A DNA stretch of 64,000 nucleotides, taken from NCBI RefSeq assembly GCF_002775205.1, contig NC_036453.1, positions 2,941,103 to 3,005,102 on the forward strand, given 5' to 3'. The notes under the pieces are model-generated. The model made no database searches and was not told the DNA's origin. It saw only the letters and a list, made by a program, of their open reading frames with translations. This document shows, piece after piece, positions 1-24,661 of this stretch; the first letter of the stretch is position 1; every line of letters starts with the position of its first letter. The stretch comes from Xiphophorus maculatus. Lineage: Eukaryota; Chordata; Actinopteri; Cyprinodontiformes; Poeciliidae. The translations under genes were made by a program, and so were the position numbers.

Positions 1-804
1 GCGTTGTTTACTGTCAGGGCATTGCCTCAATTGCAGTGAGGTGCGGTCAGGGGAGGCAGAGCCTCACCTATCATCATGGAAAAATAATATATAATGATAA
101 AATCACTTGTATTGCTATTTCTACCCTGTGGTTTGTACTATGAAGTACATATTTTTCATTTAGCTTAACTGTAATGAAGGTCTTCGTTACTTAGCTGGAA
201 GCACTTAAAATGTGTTGAATGATAAAAGAAACAGGTACAAACAGATTGAAGCATTTTATTGATTGTGTGTTTTTATGCAGTGGCATCTCAGCTGGAGCTG
301 ATGGTGTCCTGTTAAAATAAAACAAACAAATTGTTATAAGTATTGTGACTGCTTGAAATGCACTGAAATGTTTGAAGGCTTTGTGCAGATGTGGCTTACC
401 TCTGTCTCCTCCTCTGCAAGGTGTTCAGGCTAAAAGATTCCCCTGGGAGCCGGACACCTTTTAAAAGTTCCAGAAGAAACCAATGCATATGGAGGAGGGG
501 GGGAGTAGAACTATGCACTTTAGAAGTCTAGTGTTGGTTTTCTATTTATAGAAATGTCTTTTTAGAAATGAAATGTCTACTTTAAAATGAATAGTATTTG
601 CTAACATATAATTATTCTGAAGATTTGGTTGTTTTTGTCAAGTTTGTTTGTGTATGTATTTTGTTTGACCCTGTTTCTTGGTGGGTTAGTTAATTGGAGC
701 AGCCAGGGACTATAAAAGGCTGCATGTTGGCCACATTGCAGGTGGTTGCTGCTGAGACCTTGAAAAGGTGGGGATGGGAATTCACCACCCTAACACAGGG
801 CGCT

Positions 805-905
805 GGCGCTGGTCTTGACTCGGTCTCCACTTCCCTCGGTCTTGGTCTTGACTTGGTCTCGGACCCTAAAAGTCTTGGTCTTGTCTCAGTCTTGGTGGTC
901 TTGAC
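805..905. repeat. imperfect minisatellite, units like TCTTGGTCTTGACTCGGTC
   Basis: About four degenerate copies of a pyrimidine-rich unit built from CTTGGTCTTGAC and TCGGTCTC follow one another. The region reads as an open frame, but only because of the low-complexity repeat. No function is implied. Confidence 0.6.
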
Positions 906-1129
906 TACAACACTGTTAATACCTACAAGTTCCTTTGAAGGATGTTAGGGGGGACTTTAGTTCCACTGATGTTTCTAATCCTGCTTATTTTCCAAAATGA
1001 AGTCTTTATGTCATTCATCCACACTCTACAGTGCTGAAAGGCAGGGGGGGGGGGGTTTGTGCATTTTTCTGTTTCGCTTATTTGTCAGAATTTTTTTTTG
1101 TACCCCACCAGGGGGTCTTTTTGTGGGCT

Positions 1130-1300
1130 CTAGTGTCCCTTATTTCTTTGAAAGTAGGCTGGCAGGAAAGGGGGAAAGAGAGAGGGGAAGACATGCGGCA
1201 AATGTCGCCGGGTCCGGGAGTCCAACCCGCGACGGCCGCGTCGAGGATTCAAGGCTTCCAAACATGGGTTGCGCTAACCCCTACGCCCCTTATTTGTCAG
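1130..1300 (-). mobile_element. tRNA-derived SINE (minus strand)
   Basis: Read on the minus strand, the unit starts with an A-box-like TTAGCGCAACCC. It continues through a long variable-arm-like stretch to a B-box-like GGTTGGACTCC (canonical GGTTCGANNCC). A pyrimidine-rich body with TCTTCCCCTCTCTC and a tail near CTTTCAAAGAAATAAG follow. This is the layout of the tRNA-derived SINEs common in acanthomorph fish. The B-box has drifted, so the copy is old and should not be called a tRNA gene. Confidence 0.7.
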
Positions 1301-1654
1301 AGTTATCAAAACATCCCAAAGCCTGTTTCTACAATTTGGATATCATTAAAAAGTAATAAATAGATTTAAACCTGTGTATATTCTCACCTTTGAAGTGAAT
1401 CTCCATCTTTGTATTTTGCATCAGGACCGATCTGTGAAGTAGTGAGGAGGTGGCAGCAGTGCCAGCACTTCCTTCTCTCCGCCACCAGGGAGCAGCAGTG
1501 CAGAGGTCTAGCATGACTGCCTCTGAGTGGCTTTTAAAATGCACCCCGGGAATGGCCACGTTATGGAAGTCAGCGCTCACAAACGAGGAGACCAGGTCAG
1601 GAGCCGAGATGATACAACACATAGGGTTCCGTCTGCTCCGGATCTCATTCCTAG

Positions 1655-2120
1655 AACCGAAAAGGAACAAACGGTCAGCATGAGAGGTGAGACGATCCAC
1701 AGAAACTCTACACCGGTCTTGGATTCAAGCAGCCACATCTACTCAGGCCCTGACGACAACTCCACAGAGCCACACGAGTCGCTCACAGAGTCCTCCACCA
1801 TCACCTTCGTAGAGGGCTACACTCTGGAGGAGTCGGTGGAGGACCACAGTCTGCAGGGAGCAGGGACGACGTACCTTAAGGAGTTTGTGTTGATAGATGA
1901 CGACGAAGACGGGGACATGTCGCTGAGGGAGAAAACTGTGACGGACTTCTCCATCAGGGACGGAAACGCCGCCGACCTGGTGTGCGGGAGGCTCCTGTCC
2001 ACGTCCACGGGCTCGCTGTCCGAGTCCAAGGACGAGTCTTCGGTTCGTGGCCCCCCACCGCCTGAGGAGGCCGAGGCAGTACACAAAGACGGTCCCTGCT
2101 GCTCCTGCACCGTGCTATGA
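1655..2120 (+). CDS. last exon of an acidic CaaX-box protein, possibly paralemmin-like
   Basis: A pyrimidine-rich acceptor ending CATTCCTAG (AG at 1653-1654) opens an exon of about 154 codons that stops with TGA at 2118-2120. The encoded tail is acidic and rich in Ser and Thr. It contains TITFVEGY and FVLIDDDEDGD and ends KDGPCCSCTVL. The last four residues, CTVL, fit a CaaX box; a terminal Leu usually favours geranylgeranyl transferase I. The neighbouring Cys residues could be palmitoylated, giving a membrane-anchored protein. Paralemmin-1, from memory, has a comparable arrangement (an IFMGY motif, then VVIED, then a CaaX end with a Cys cluster), so a paralemmin-family protein is my best but weak guess. 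Upstream exons are not visible. An AATAAA at 2624-2629 gives a plausible 3' end. Confidence 0.5.
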
Positions 2121-3584
2121 CTGGTCAGGAGCTTCTGAAACCCAATGACACAGCCTTGCAAAAGTATTCATACTTGTTAAACGTTCTGGGATTTTCTTAA
2201 GCTACAACTAGGGATGCACAGATACGAGAACAACCACATGTTATCATTCTTTGTAAAGCCTTTATATGCATGAAAACTTTAAGTTCCACTTCCATTTCTA
2301 CTGGCTTCTTGCCTTTCAGGAGAAGTGATTTGTGATATGAAGCACATCTATACTTACTGGTTAAACTGTTTTTTAGACACTTCTTAATATTGACTTCCTG
2401 AATTTTTTTCATCTACTTTTTCTTTAAAGGAAAGATGTTTATTTTGATTTCCATGCACAGAATTTTAGCTTAGATGATCAGTCTTGAGGTTAACAAATAC
2501 TTCTCTAAAGTTTGTTAGAATTTTTTTATACTAAACCAAATGCATGTTTTTTTTAGATCTGTTCATGGTGAAGGGTTTTAGGAGAACTACACAGCAGTTC
2601 ATAACAAATGGGGGCCAACCTGAAATAAATCAAACTTTTAAGGTCTTTTTTGTTCATTCTTATTATTTACGCTCTTCATGGGTCAAAAAATTCCCAAAAC
2701 AACTTAATTATTGACTTAAGAAATAAAAAATGTTTAAGAGGTACCTCCAGTAACTGTTAACAGGTGGTAACTGCAACCAAAACATTTGCTTTCTCTTTTA
2801 CCTGACCTTTTCAAATTGAAAAAACTTCTAGGAACTTGTAATAAATGATCCATTTCTATCTGTTTCCCTGGGATAGGATTGTGATGTGACACAGAGACCC
2901 AATTCTTTTAGCAAGTAGCTCCAGACAGGAAGAGGACCTCCTTTTATCATGTCACCATGCATGTGAGCAGGCTGGTAAGGAAAATAGTGAAAGAGAAGAC
3001 CCAGAACTCTGTATTCTCCAACCTTGCTAAATATTGAAGAATCATCATCATCCTGTTGGCAAAATGAGGTTGTACAAACAGCAGCGGTTCCAACGACTGA
3101 GCTTCTGGTGATTTTAATGTTAAACACACTTATTTTTTCCTACTGAATAAATGCGCTCAATTTGTGGATTTTGTTTTCTTAATTTTTCAGTCTGACATTA
3201 AAGGTTTATGATGCTGCAGTTCTCAGGACATAACGTTATGCACCTGGACTAAACTAACTCTAAATTAAGGAGATGGATTTAATCTATCACCTACTCTGCA
3301 GCCCAGACTCGTCCCCCCCAGGCAGTTTTTCAGCCACTCACACCTTGGGACTAAATCAGCTCACATGACATTATTATAGAAGTTCAGCTAAACAGAGGAT
3401 ATTGGCCCCATTTGTGGCTTTACTGGTCCCATTAGGGTGATTGTTTAGATTACAGCCTTTAAGCCTGTTACAATCAACTATGTTGAAAACTGAACTTCTG
3501 GGTGAAGTCCAGTTGCCTTCTTCTTAAGTTGAATTCATTTTTAGTTTTTTTATATGCATCCAACAAATGTCTGGACAGATGTGG

Positions 3585-3780
3585 CTCAGTGGCAAGATAG
3601 AGTCAGAAAGTTGCGAGTTTGATTCTACCTTCCCCAATTGCCACTTGTTGGTGTGCCCTGGGTCGAGGCATCTAAACCAGTTTAAATCTACACATAGCTA
3701 CATAAATGGATGTGTGTGCAGTTGAGTGAATGTGGCTCTTGTGTAAAAGTTTGTATGACTAAAAACAGTCCTATGCAAGT
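3585..3780 (+). mobile_element. tRNA-derived SINE
   Basis: An A-box-like GTGGCTCAGTGG is followed by a B-box-like GCGAGTTTGATTC. Then come the phrases GTGCCCTGGGTCGAGGC and GTGAATGTGGCTCTTGTGT, which are typical of the body and tail of a common fish SINE. The copy is diverged and has no clear flanking duplication. Confidence 0.65.
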
Positions 3781-4459
3781 CTTCTTCTGTTATCATTTCC
3801 GAACTAACATCAGACTGATCCAGATCTAAACTGTTGCACCTCTTCCAGGCTGATGTAACCTAACTGCTCTTCGCTTTGTCAGCCTGAAGCAACACTCATG
3901 GTGTAACTTTCAGCTTAAAGCAAATCTCATGTGAAAACTGCTGACAAACATATAATTACAGAATCCTTTTAATAGTTTTCAGTTTACATCTTCTGCCTTT
4001 ATGCTTAGAAGGCCAATGTTTATAGTTTGAAGTGTGCATTTGCAAGTTGTGCAGATGCCCCCTCCCACCTTCAGAGGGAGATGGGGCTGTTTTACTGCTC
4101 TGTATGACAGCAGAACCCCAGTTAGGACCCTGCTGGGCGAAGATAGGAGTTTACCAGACTTATCTCCCCCTCCCACAGCTCACCAGCTTACCCCCCCCCC
4201 CCATGTTCCCATCCTCCCCTCTAACTCTATACATACACTACAGAGTGGTTCAGAACGGATGTAGCAGCAAAAAAATGACTAGTGGATTATTACTGAAGAT
4301 GCCCTAGTATGAACAAATATAGAGATAATTGCTAAAATAAAACGTACAAAATTTGACAGGCCTGTTTAAAGCAAACGCCATTAAAGTAATGTACTAGACC
4401 AGTTACACAACAATGAAGTAAAATTTAAGAAAAATTAAATAAATAAAAAAATTGGGTCA

Positions 4460-4740
4460 TCACGTGGCGTCATGGTATAATCCTTGACGCGACCTTCCCG
4501 AGTTCGAGTCCGGTCCTCGGTGCCTTTTCCGCCTATCGTTGCCTCCTTCCTTTCGTCTTGCGTTCAAATAAAGGCCCGAGAGTCGAAAAAAGCTTAAAGA
4601 ATAAAGTAAAATTTCTTGTTAAGAAATGAAATAGGGGCGTCGTGTGTGCGCCCCGTCTATAGAGAGGAGGCCGAGCCCAGTTCATTCCCCATTACTGTCA
4701 TATTACTGTTAAATAAAGGCCACTAGTGCCGACTTTTAAA
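4460..4740 (+). mobile_element. two adjoining tRNA-derived SINE copies
   Basis: The first unit (about 4460-4595) has a tRNA-like head with GGTATAATCC and a good B-box, AGTTCGAGTCC. Its body ends AAATAAAGGCC followed by an A-rich tail. The second unit (about 4634-4740) lacks the head but ends with the same TTAAATAAAGGCC phrase. The arrangement suggests two insertions of related elements side by side, the second truncated at its 5' end. Confidence 0.6.
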
Positions 4741-4965
4741 AATTACTTTTTAAAGGAACTGACATTGATCAAGAAAAAAAAAATAGTTCAAAAGTTTCCA
4801 TATATAAAAGAGGGGGAGAAAATTGACAGTATCACTGGTTTTAATCAAAATCCAGCAGGTTTGTTAGGCCAAATATAGTCACTATCAGCTGTGGCAGCAT
4901 GAGTGTGCAGTTTACCAGAGCCAGCCCTGGAGCTATCAGCAGCAGCAGTGGTGACTGATGAAGCC

Positions 4966-4994
4966 TCAGCAGCAGCAGCAGCAGCAGCAGCAGC
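4966..4994. repeat. CAG trinucleotide run
   Basis: This is a near-perfect CAG run of about nine units lying 200 bases upstream of the susd1 start codon. It could sit in the promoter or 5' UTR of susd1. It makes an open frame on both strands, but there is no sign that it is translated. Confidence 0.8.
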
Positions 4995-5194
4995 CGCCTG
5001 GAGACCATTGAGAAAAGTCGTCGTTTTCAACGTGACCTCAGCTCACCCACTCTCAGCAGCGGTTATCGAGTGCTCTCAGTGTCGCAGCTGTACGAGAGGA
5101 GGAAGTGCAAAAATAAAGAAGAAGAAGAAGAAGAAGAGGAGGAGGAGTTGATGGGGATGAAGTGAAGACAGGCGATAGGAGACTCTCAGAGAAG

Positions 5195-19616
<14,422 letters not shown>

Positions 19617-20129
19617 CCGTTCTCAGCCCCGCTCTCTACAGTCATAGTGAACAAATATAATGAGTCCAAACGGTATATTCTGCAAATACTTCACATATAA
19701 TCATTCACATCACTCCAAATGAATAAACATATGTTTTCCACCATCTACTGGGTTATTAACAAAGGAATGTGATCCCTTTCTGTCTGCTGTGTTGCTGCTG
19801 TTTACAAAGGACGTGCTCTTTGTTCTGTTTTTTAATCACAAAGTGTTTTTGAAAACTGCTTCCTCTTCACAATTAACAGAAACCTCCCACTATGACACAC
19901 TGGGGTCTGTGGGTGTGACATGAAAAAGTGATAAAAACTGAAAGACCTGTTCATATTTTTTTTTTTACAATGTACTGTTCACTGCATTGTAGAAAACTGT
20001 AGCAACCAAAAACATATAAACTATAGATGCTTTATGGAAGTCAATTTTTCTAAAAAATAAAAAATAATAATGTTAACGTGTGACTTTTTTCATGGGTTTT
20101 GCTTTGAATCCTCAAACGGGCTGACTTGG
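19617..20129. other. susd1: susd1 3' UTR and flank
   Basis: The 3' UTR runs from the TAA at 19614-19616 to an AATAAA at 19722-19727. The remainder to about 20130 is AT-rich and has no recognisable gene. Confidence 0.7.
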
Positions 20130-20560
20130 CATTTAGAAAATGGTCCACAGGTACTGGGCCTTTAATTGTTTTGCATCCGGAGCAGCTCCCTCTTTTCCAC
20201 AGGCGGTCACAGGCCAGGATCCTGCCGACAACAACCCCGCTACATCTGGTGCGTTATCAAGTGAGTAACAGGAACACGGCGCTCCATTACTGCTAGAACC
20301 CGAATTAAAGACGGGACGGACACGTTGTGCGCAAAGATTGCGCAAGTTACCTCAGCGGTTAGCTGAAAGGCTACTGACGCAGGCCGTTGCCGCGACGCTT
20401 TTTGAGGAGTACAGTCATGTAGCTACACTTTGAACGCATGGTTACTTGGAAAATGGGTCATTTTTCTACCACTGTGACCGGAAAGGTGCTCGGCACCCCG
20501 TTTTCCTAAGTAGGGGATGTGCACGAGCGGTCCGTTAGCCAGACTGATGAGCTAATTTTC
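20130..20560 (+). promoter_or_regulatory. candidate promoter and first non-coding exon of zbtb26
   Basis: This stretch is noticeably richer in CG dinucleotides than its surroundings. It contains a strong donor (GTGAGT at 20261) after GCGTTATCAA and a perfect TTGCGCAA C/EBP-like palindrome near 20337-20344. The coding exon of zbtb26 is preceded by a good acceptor (CTGTCCTGGCCAG, ending about 21896), so an untranslated exon ending at 20260 would fit. No transcript evidence is available and the start site is unknown. Confidence 0.4.
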
Positions 20561-21369
20561 CACGGACGTGGAAATTTGCTCACAAATTGACAATTTTACA
20601 GAAAGAACATGTTCAGCTGCAAGCCACAAGCTATTAACAGTAAAGTTACTGCGGTACTAATTAACCCATTTTTATCGTTCAGTGCAGTGAAGCCTTTGGC
20701 TGTTGGCTCTGTTCACCGATATTTAATAGTATGTTTATGTCTGTGGCTAGTTCTCATAGTGATGGGAATTGCGGTGGTTTTTCGAGATCCTGACCACTTG
20801 GCTCATCCCCCCCAAAAGAACCGACTCTTTCTCTTAGTTCCTAAGCAGCTCTTCATCATTATTATTGCGGCAGTACCATGGCTAGATAAATCGGTAATTT
20901 TATTAACAATGACAGGCAGTTATTTTAAAGCAGTGCTAAACAAACAACACAATTTAGAAAGCGAGTGTAAACAAGAGGAGAACGTGAAATTTCCAACTGG
21001 CTCCATAGTAAAAACCAGAGAATATATCATTTCAGTCTTTTAAAGAGATCCACCCAAAGATTAGGTTTGCAAACTGTCTTGTGACTAGAAAACCTAATGT
21101 ACAGATCAGAGATTAGTCTCTTTTGGAAATGTAACAGTGTTTAATGCGTTTTTCTTGATTAAATAGAATTGAATTGAATTAACAGCAGTGCTTTGCAGAA
21201 AAACCATCCAATATACAATGGATGTCGACGGTGTGCACACTCTATCAAATTGCATTTTGTTTGTTTGGATTCAAGAACCTTCTATGATCAACAGAAAACT
21301 TTTCCCAAAAAACGTTTTTGACAACCTAACTGAAAAACAAATGTGTGAAGGAGCTAAATGTGAAATGGA

Positions 21370-21540
21370 GCTTAAAGTTTAAGCTACATTTAACTTCAGG
21401 TTAATAAAATGTAAATGTATATTTAGTGACATTTGTTAGCCAAATGCATATTCAGCTAATTAAAATGTAGCTGAAAGTACATCTAGCTACATTTGTTAGC
21501 TAATGAATGTATGTTTAGCTAAATTAATTTTTAATGTAAC
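21370..21540. repeat. degenerate TTAGCTAAATG-type repeat
   Basis: Several units resembling GCTACATTTGTTAGCTAATG and AGCTAAATTAAT follow one another. It resembles the larger block at 11105-11425 but is less regular. Confidence 0.5.
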
Positions 21541-21555
21541 TTAGACAAACATGGT

Positions 21556-21776
21556 GTCTTCCAGGAGAAGAGCATGAATTTTCTATTTATGGTTTATTGT
21601 TTTTACAGAGTGTAATTTTTGTTAGAGGCTAACGCTCTTAACTGATGTCGGTGTTTGGATGTGAAAAGTCTGACTCTAAACTGGAGAAGTTCTTATATCG
21701 ATTCATCATCTTGTAAATAAATGAAAAACATTGGACTGAAATCAACATTTTATGGGTTTTGTATAGTTGGACATTA
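21556..21776 (+). repeat. second copy of the 230-base duplicated segment
   Basis: It matches 19180-19410 from GTCTTCCAG-like sequence to AGTTGGACATTA. It carries a small deletion (the TAGTCATTTTC stretch is missing) and is followed by an ATA trinucleotide run at about 21811-21834. Confidence 0.8.
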
Positions 21777-21927
21777 TGATGGAAAACAGTCCTCTCAGAC
21801 TGCAGACTGACATAATAATAATAATAATAATAATGACCGTTGACAACAGTAGTGTCATTGTGGGGCTGATTCTCTGTTTGAATCTGTCCTGGCCAGGTGC
21901 GCTGCTGCGGCTGCCCAGTGGTCCACT

Positions 21928-23265
21928 ATGGCCCAGAACCAGGTGATCCTGCAGTTCCGATTCGCCACGTTCGGGGACTCCATGCTGCAGAAGATGAACC
22001 TTCTCCGACACCAGAGACGCTTCTGCGACGTCGTCGTCCGCATCAACCAGCTGGAGGTCCCCGGCCACAAAGTGGTGTTTGCTGCCGGCTCGTCCTTCCT
22101 TAGGGACCAGTTCATCCTGCAGCAGGACTCCAGGGAGGTCCAGATCTCCATGATTCAGGAGGCGGAAGTGGGCCGGCAGCTGCTGCTCTCCTGTTACACC
22201 GGCCAGCTGGAGTTTCCTGAGCTGGAGCTCGTGCATTACCTGACGGTGGCCAGCTTCCTCCAAATGGGCCACATCGTGGAGCAGTGCACCCAAGCCCTCA
22301 ACAAGTTCATCAAACCTCAGGCCTCACGCCAGCTGGAGGTGGATCTGGACCTGCGGCGGGAGAAGGGAGGCGAGGGTCCTTCTTCCCAGGCTCAGAGGGA
22401 GCAGGAATGGTCTCAGGTGCGGACTGTACCTGAGGGCGAGGAGGAGGACGAAGAGGAGGAGGAAGACGATGCGGTGGTGATGGGCCAGGTTGAGAGGGAC
22501 AATAACGTCGAGAGCGACGACGACGAGGACGACGATGTCATAATCCAGCCGTCCGTGAGCCCCCTCCAGGTGTGGCGGAGGCGGCCGAGGCCCGGTTTGG
22601 TGGATAACGACATCACCATAGTGAAAGTGGAGTCTGTGACCGACGTAGCGGAGAACACCATCACCGGCCACTTCTCCGCCAGCCCCCCCGCCGCGCTGCA
22701 CTCCCCGGAGCCGCAGCACTCGCTCATCAACTCCACCGTGGACAGCCGTGGCAGCGAGATGGCGGCGCCGCCGGGCATGGCCGGTTACCCGCTCAGCCCG
22801 CCTCCCTCGTCCCCGCTCGCCGAGAAGCACGTCGGACACCAGCGGAGCTACGACAAGCCTCTGCAGTGGTACCACCAGTGCCCCAAGTGCGCCCGGGTCT
22901 TCCGGCAGCTGGAGAACTACGCCAACCACCTCAAGATGCACAAGCTGTTCATGTGCCTGCTGTGCGGGAAGACCTTCACGCAGAAGGGCAACCTGCACCG
23001 GCACATGCGCGTCCACGCCGGCATCAAGCCCTTCCAGTGCAAGATCTGCGGCAAGACGTTTACCCAGAAGTGCTCGCTGCTGGATCACCTGAACCTGCAC
23101 AGCGGGGACAAGCCGCATCGCTGCAACTACTGCGAAATGGTGTTCGCTCACAAGCCCGTGCTGCGCAAGCACCTCAAACAGATCCACGGCAAGAACAGCT
23201 TCGACAACGCAAATGAGGGCAGCCTGCACGAGGGCGGCCTGGAGTTTGATTTTGGACGAATGTAA
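21928..23265 (+). CDS. zbtb26: zbtb26: BTB and C2H2 zinc finger transcription factor
   Basis: A single exon of 446 codons gives a 445-aa protein; the human protein is 441 aa from memory. A BTB/POZ domain occupies about residues 15-130 (FGDSMLQKMNLLRHQRRFCD, then GHKVVFAAGS, LLLSCYTG and ASFLQMGHIVEQCTQAL). BTB domains dimerise and recruit co-repressors. A Glu/Asp-rich linker follows at about 170-210. The short motif EPQHSLINSTV, shared with human ZBTB26 and ZBTB6, comes next. Four C2H2 fingers lie at about 318-418, with linkers such as HAGIKPFQC and HSGDKPHRC. The fingers are nearly identical to human ZBTB26, which separates it from ZBTB6. It should be a nuclear DNA-binding repressor. Human ZBTB26 also has one coding exon. 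Confidence 0.95.
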   Translation: MAQNQVILQFRFATFGDSMLQKMNLLRHQRRFCDVVVRINQLEVPGHKVVFAAGSSFLRDQFILQQDSREVQISMIQEAEVGRQLLLSCYTGQLEFPELELVHYLTVASFLQMGHIVEQCTQALNKFIKPQASRQLEVDLDLRREKGGEGPSSQAQREQEWSQVRTVPEGEEEDEEEEEDDAVVMGQVERDNNVESDDDEDDDVIIQPSVSPLQVWRRRPRPGLVDNDITIVKVESVTDVAENTITGHFSASPPAALHSPEPQHSLINSTVDSRGSEMAAPPGMAGYPLSPPPSSPLAEKHVGHQRSYDKPLQWYHQCPKCARVFRQLENYANHLKMHKLFMCLLCGKTFTQKGNLHRHMRVHAGIKPFQCKICGKTFTQKCSLLDHLNLHSGDKPHRCNYCEMVFAHKPVLRKHLKQIHGKNSFDNANEGSLHEGGLEFDFGRM

Positions 23266-23329
23266 AGTTTTTTGTATTTCAAGTAAGATGATTGAGTTTT
23301 CAAAGAGCCTCACTGTGGTCAGCCTGTAC

Positions 23330-24030
23330 AGTTGACAGCAGAAGTTTACATACACCGCAAGGTTTCCCCCAGAAAACTTGCTAAGCCTGGTGGTTGGGAG
23401 CTAGGTTAAAACAGCAACAATAACGTTATAAAAATACTTAAGTAAATAAGCAATGCTTAGCCTGGTGGGGGCACAAGTAAAGCCTGGTGGCCCGCCAGGC
23501 TTATAAAACACTGGGGGAAACCCTGCACCGCATAAAAAGACACAGACAGTTTTTTTTCTTACTGTCTGAAGTTAAATCAAACCAAATGTCTCTTGTTTCA
23601 GGTCAGGCAGAATTGCCTAAATTATTTCTATTAGTTAAACAACAAAAACTTGGCAAGAAGATTTTTTTCATAACTTTTTTCAAACACAGAAGTTTAAATA
23701 CAGTTTATCAGTATCAGGGATCCTTTTTTTTTTAGCTGCATGACTTAAGTCAAACCTTTTGGGTTTCCTTCTGCATACCACTAATAGATTAACTGAGCTC
23801 ACACATTTGAGTCATTTGGAGACACATGTGGATGTATTTTAAGGCCACGTCGGAAACCTGCTGCTTTCCTGTTTGACAGTAGCCTGGTAAAGTCCCGCTC
23901 CTTGTTCTACACTTCACTTCGTACAGCAGGTCTGGAAGGTCGTAAGAAATCAGCCACGATGTCAGGAAGAGAACTGTAGAGCTTCCAAAGTCTGGTTCAA
24001 TTCGGGAACAATTAGCAGATGTTAGAAGAT
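23330..24030 (+). mobile_element. Tc1-like transposon relic (Sleeping Beauty-type end)
   Basis: The left end, ACAGTTGACAGCAGAAGTTTACATACACC, resembles the terminal repeat of Sleeping Beauty-like Tc1 elements. A palindromic hAT-like MITE interrupts it directly. Further matches follow: TGAAGTTAAATCAAACCAAA, TTATTTCTATTAGTTAAAC, GAGTCATTTGGAGACACATG and GATGTCAGGAAGAGAACTGT, the last from the start of the transposase. Frameshifts and stops are many and no right end is visible. Confidence 0.7.
23360..23524. mobile_element. hAT-like MITE nested in the Tc1 relic
   Basis: A 165-base unit begins AGGTTTCCCCCAG and ends CTGGGGGAAACCCT, nearly perfect inverted termini. The bases before it (ACACCGCA) and after it (GCACCGCA) agree at 7 of 8 positions, the 8-base target duplication expected of hAT elements. 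Inside, AGCCTGGTGG recurs. It clearly inserted after the Tc1 element. Confidence 0.85.
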
Positions 24031-24420
24031 GCTGCTTTTGTGGTACATGGTGAACGGCCTGCGCTGCTCTTTATTCAGCCCAGAGAACCCCAAAGCGCTT
24101 TAGGGGGAATGCGTTATACCGGTTCTGTTAGGAGGACCTAACCAGAACTCCAGCAAACTGCTGCGAGACATTTGAGGAAGGAACCCCAAAAGATTGAACT
24201 CAACTCGTACAGTTTAAAAAAAACAGTCATAGGTGTAACTTCCTGAAGGACAGGTGTGGACGTGTCCTCACCAACTTTGGCAGGAAGAGGACAGTCCCCT
24301 CCAATATTTCCTCCATCGTTTTTTCTTTATGCAACGTCGTATTCAAAGCATTAACAGCCAGGTAATGCTTTTTAAAATTCCCTTGTAAAACATAAATGGC
24401 AAGTCTAGTGGATTGGGCAT

Positions 24421-24460
24421 CACGTGACTCACTGCGCGCGCCGTGGCAGTGAGTCACGTG
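24421..24460. promoter_or_regulatory. perfect 15-base inverted repeat with paired E-box and AP-1 words
   Basis: The arm CACGTGACTCACTGC (24421-24435) is exactly mirrored by GCAGTGAGTCACGTG (24446-24460) around a 10-base GC-rich loop, GCGCGCCGTG. Each arm carries the E-box CACGTG overlapping the AP-1-type TGACTCA. The seven CG steps in this short stretch stand out in AT-rich DNA. It could be a bHLH/bZIP binding cluster or a cruciform. The nearest genes are zbtb26 (1.2 kb upstream) and the coiled-coil pseudogene (2.2 kb downstream). Regulatory function is inference only. Confidence 0.45.
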
Positions 24461-24629
24461 CAGCTGTTGCTTTACATTGAGTCCGGAATATTGGTGGTCA
24501 GGGAATGACACAATTAAGCAAAGAGTCTCAGAAGGGACGCAAAGTTTTGATATTGTCAACACTAAGATAGCAAGACAACAAGGTCCAAAGGGATCACATT
24601 TCACAGGTTAGTAAAAAGCTTTAATTAAA

Positions 24630-24656
<27 letters not shown>
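24630..24656. repeat. TA dinucleotide microsatellite
   Basis: About 13 TA units. Confidence 0.9.

Positions 24657-24661
<5 letters not shown>

Larger units (their letters stand above)
1..1654. other. non-coding flank or intron before the CaaX exon
   Basis: No convincing coding exon is visible here. The stretch is AT-rich. It holds an imperfect TCTTGGTCTTGACTCGGTCTC-type tandem repeat at about 805-905, a minus-strand tRNA-derived SINE at about 1130-1300 and short poly-G runs. If the exon at 1655 belongs to a multi-exon gene, at least the right part of this stretch is its last intron; the upstream exons would lie outside the window. Confidence 0.5.
2121..5194. other. 3' UTR of the CaaX gene and intergenic DNA before susd1
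   Basis: From 2121 to about 2645 this is probably 3' UTR, ending at AATAAA 2624-2629. The rest is AT-rich intergenic DNA with SINEs near 3.6 kb and 4.5-4.7 kb, a short poly-C near 4192, a CAG run at 4966-4994 and a GAA run at about 5119-5143. A fragment beginning AGGGATGCAC near 2211 resembles the end of the hAT-like element at 50.6 kb. I see no coding exon supported by splice sites. Confidence 0.6.

Noticed and set aside
1200-1300. possible tRNA gene (minus strand)
   Set aside because: A- and B-box words are present, but the B-box is mutated and a SINE body follows, so it is a tRNA-derived SINE and not a functional tRNA.
4470-4520. possible tRNA gene (plus strand)
   Set aside because: It has a good B-box but no acceptor-stem pairing, and it is followed by a SINE tail.
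4845-5151. poly-Ala and Lys-rich frames upstream of susd1
   Set aside because: They are created by CAG and GAA runs; the susd1 start at 5195 with its signal peptide is independent of them.
20609-21043. 144-codon plus-strand frame with hydrophobic stretches
   Set aside because: It has no known motif, lies in the presumed zbtb26 5' intron, and its composition matches AT-rich translated non-coding DNA.
22324-23355. 343-codon minus-strand frame
   Set aside because: It is the antisense shadow of the GC-rich zbtb26 coding exon; the plus frame is clearly the real protein.
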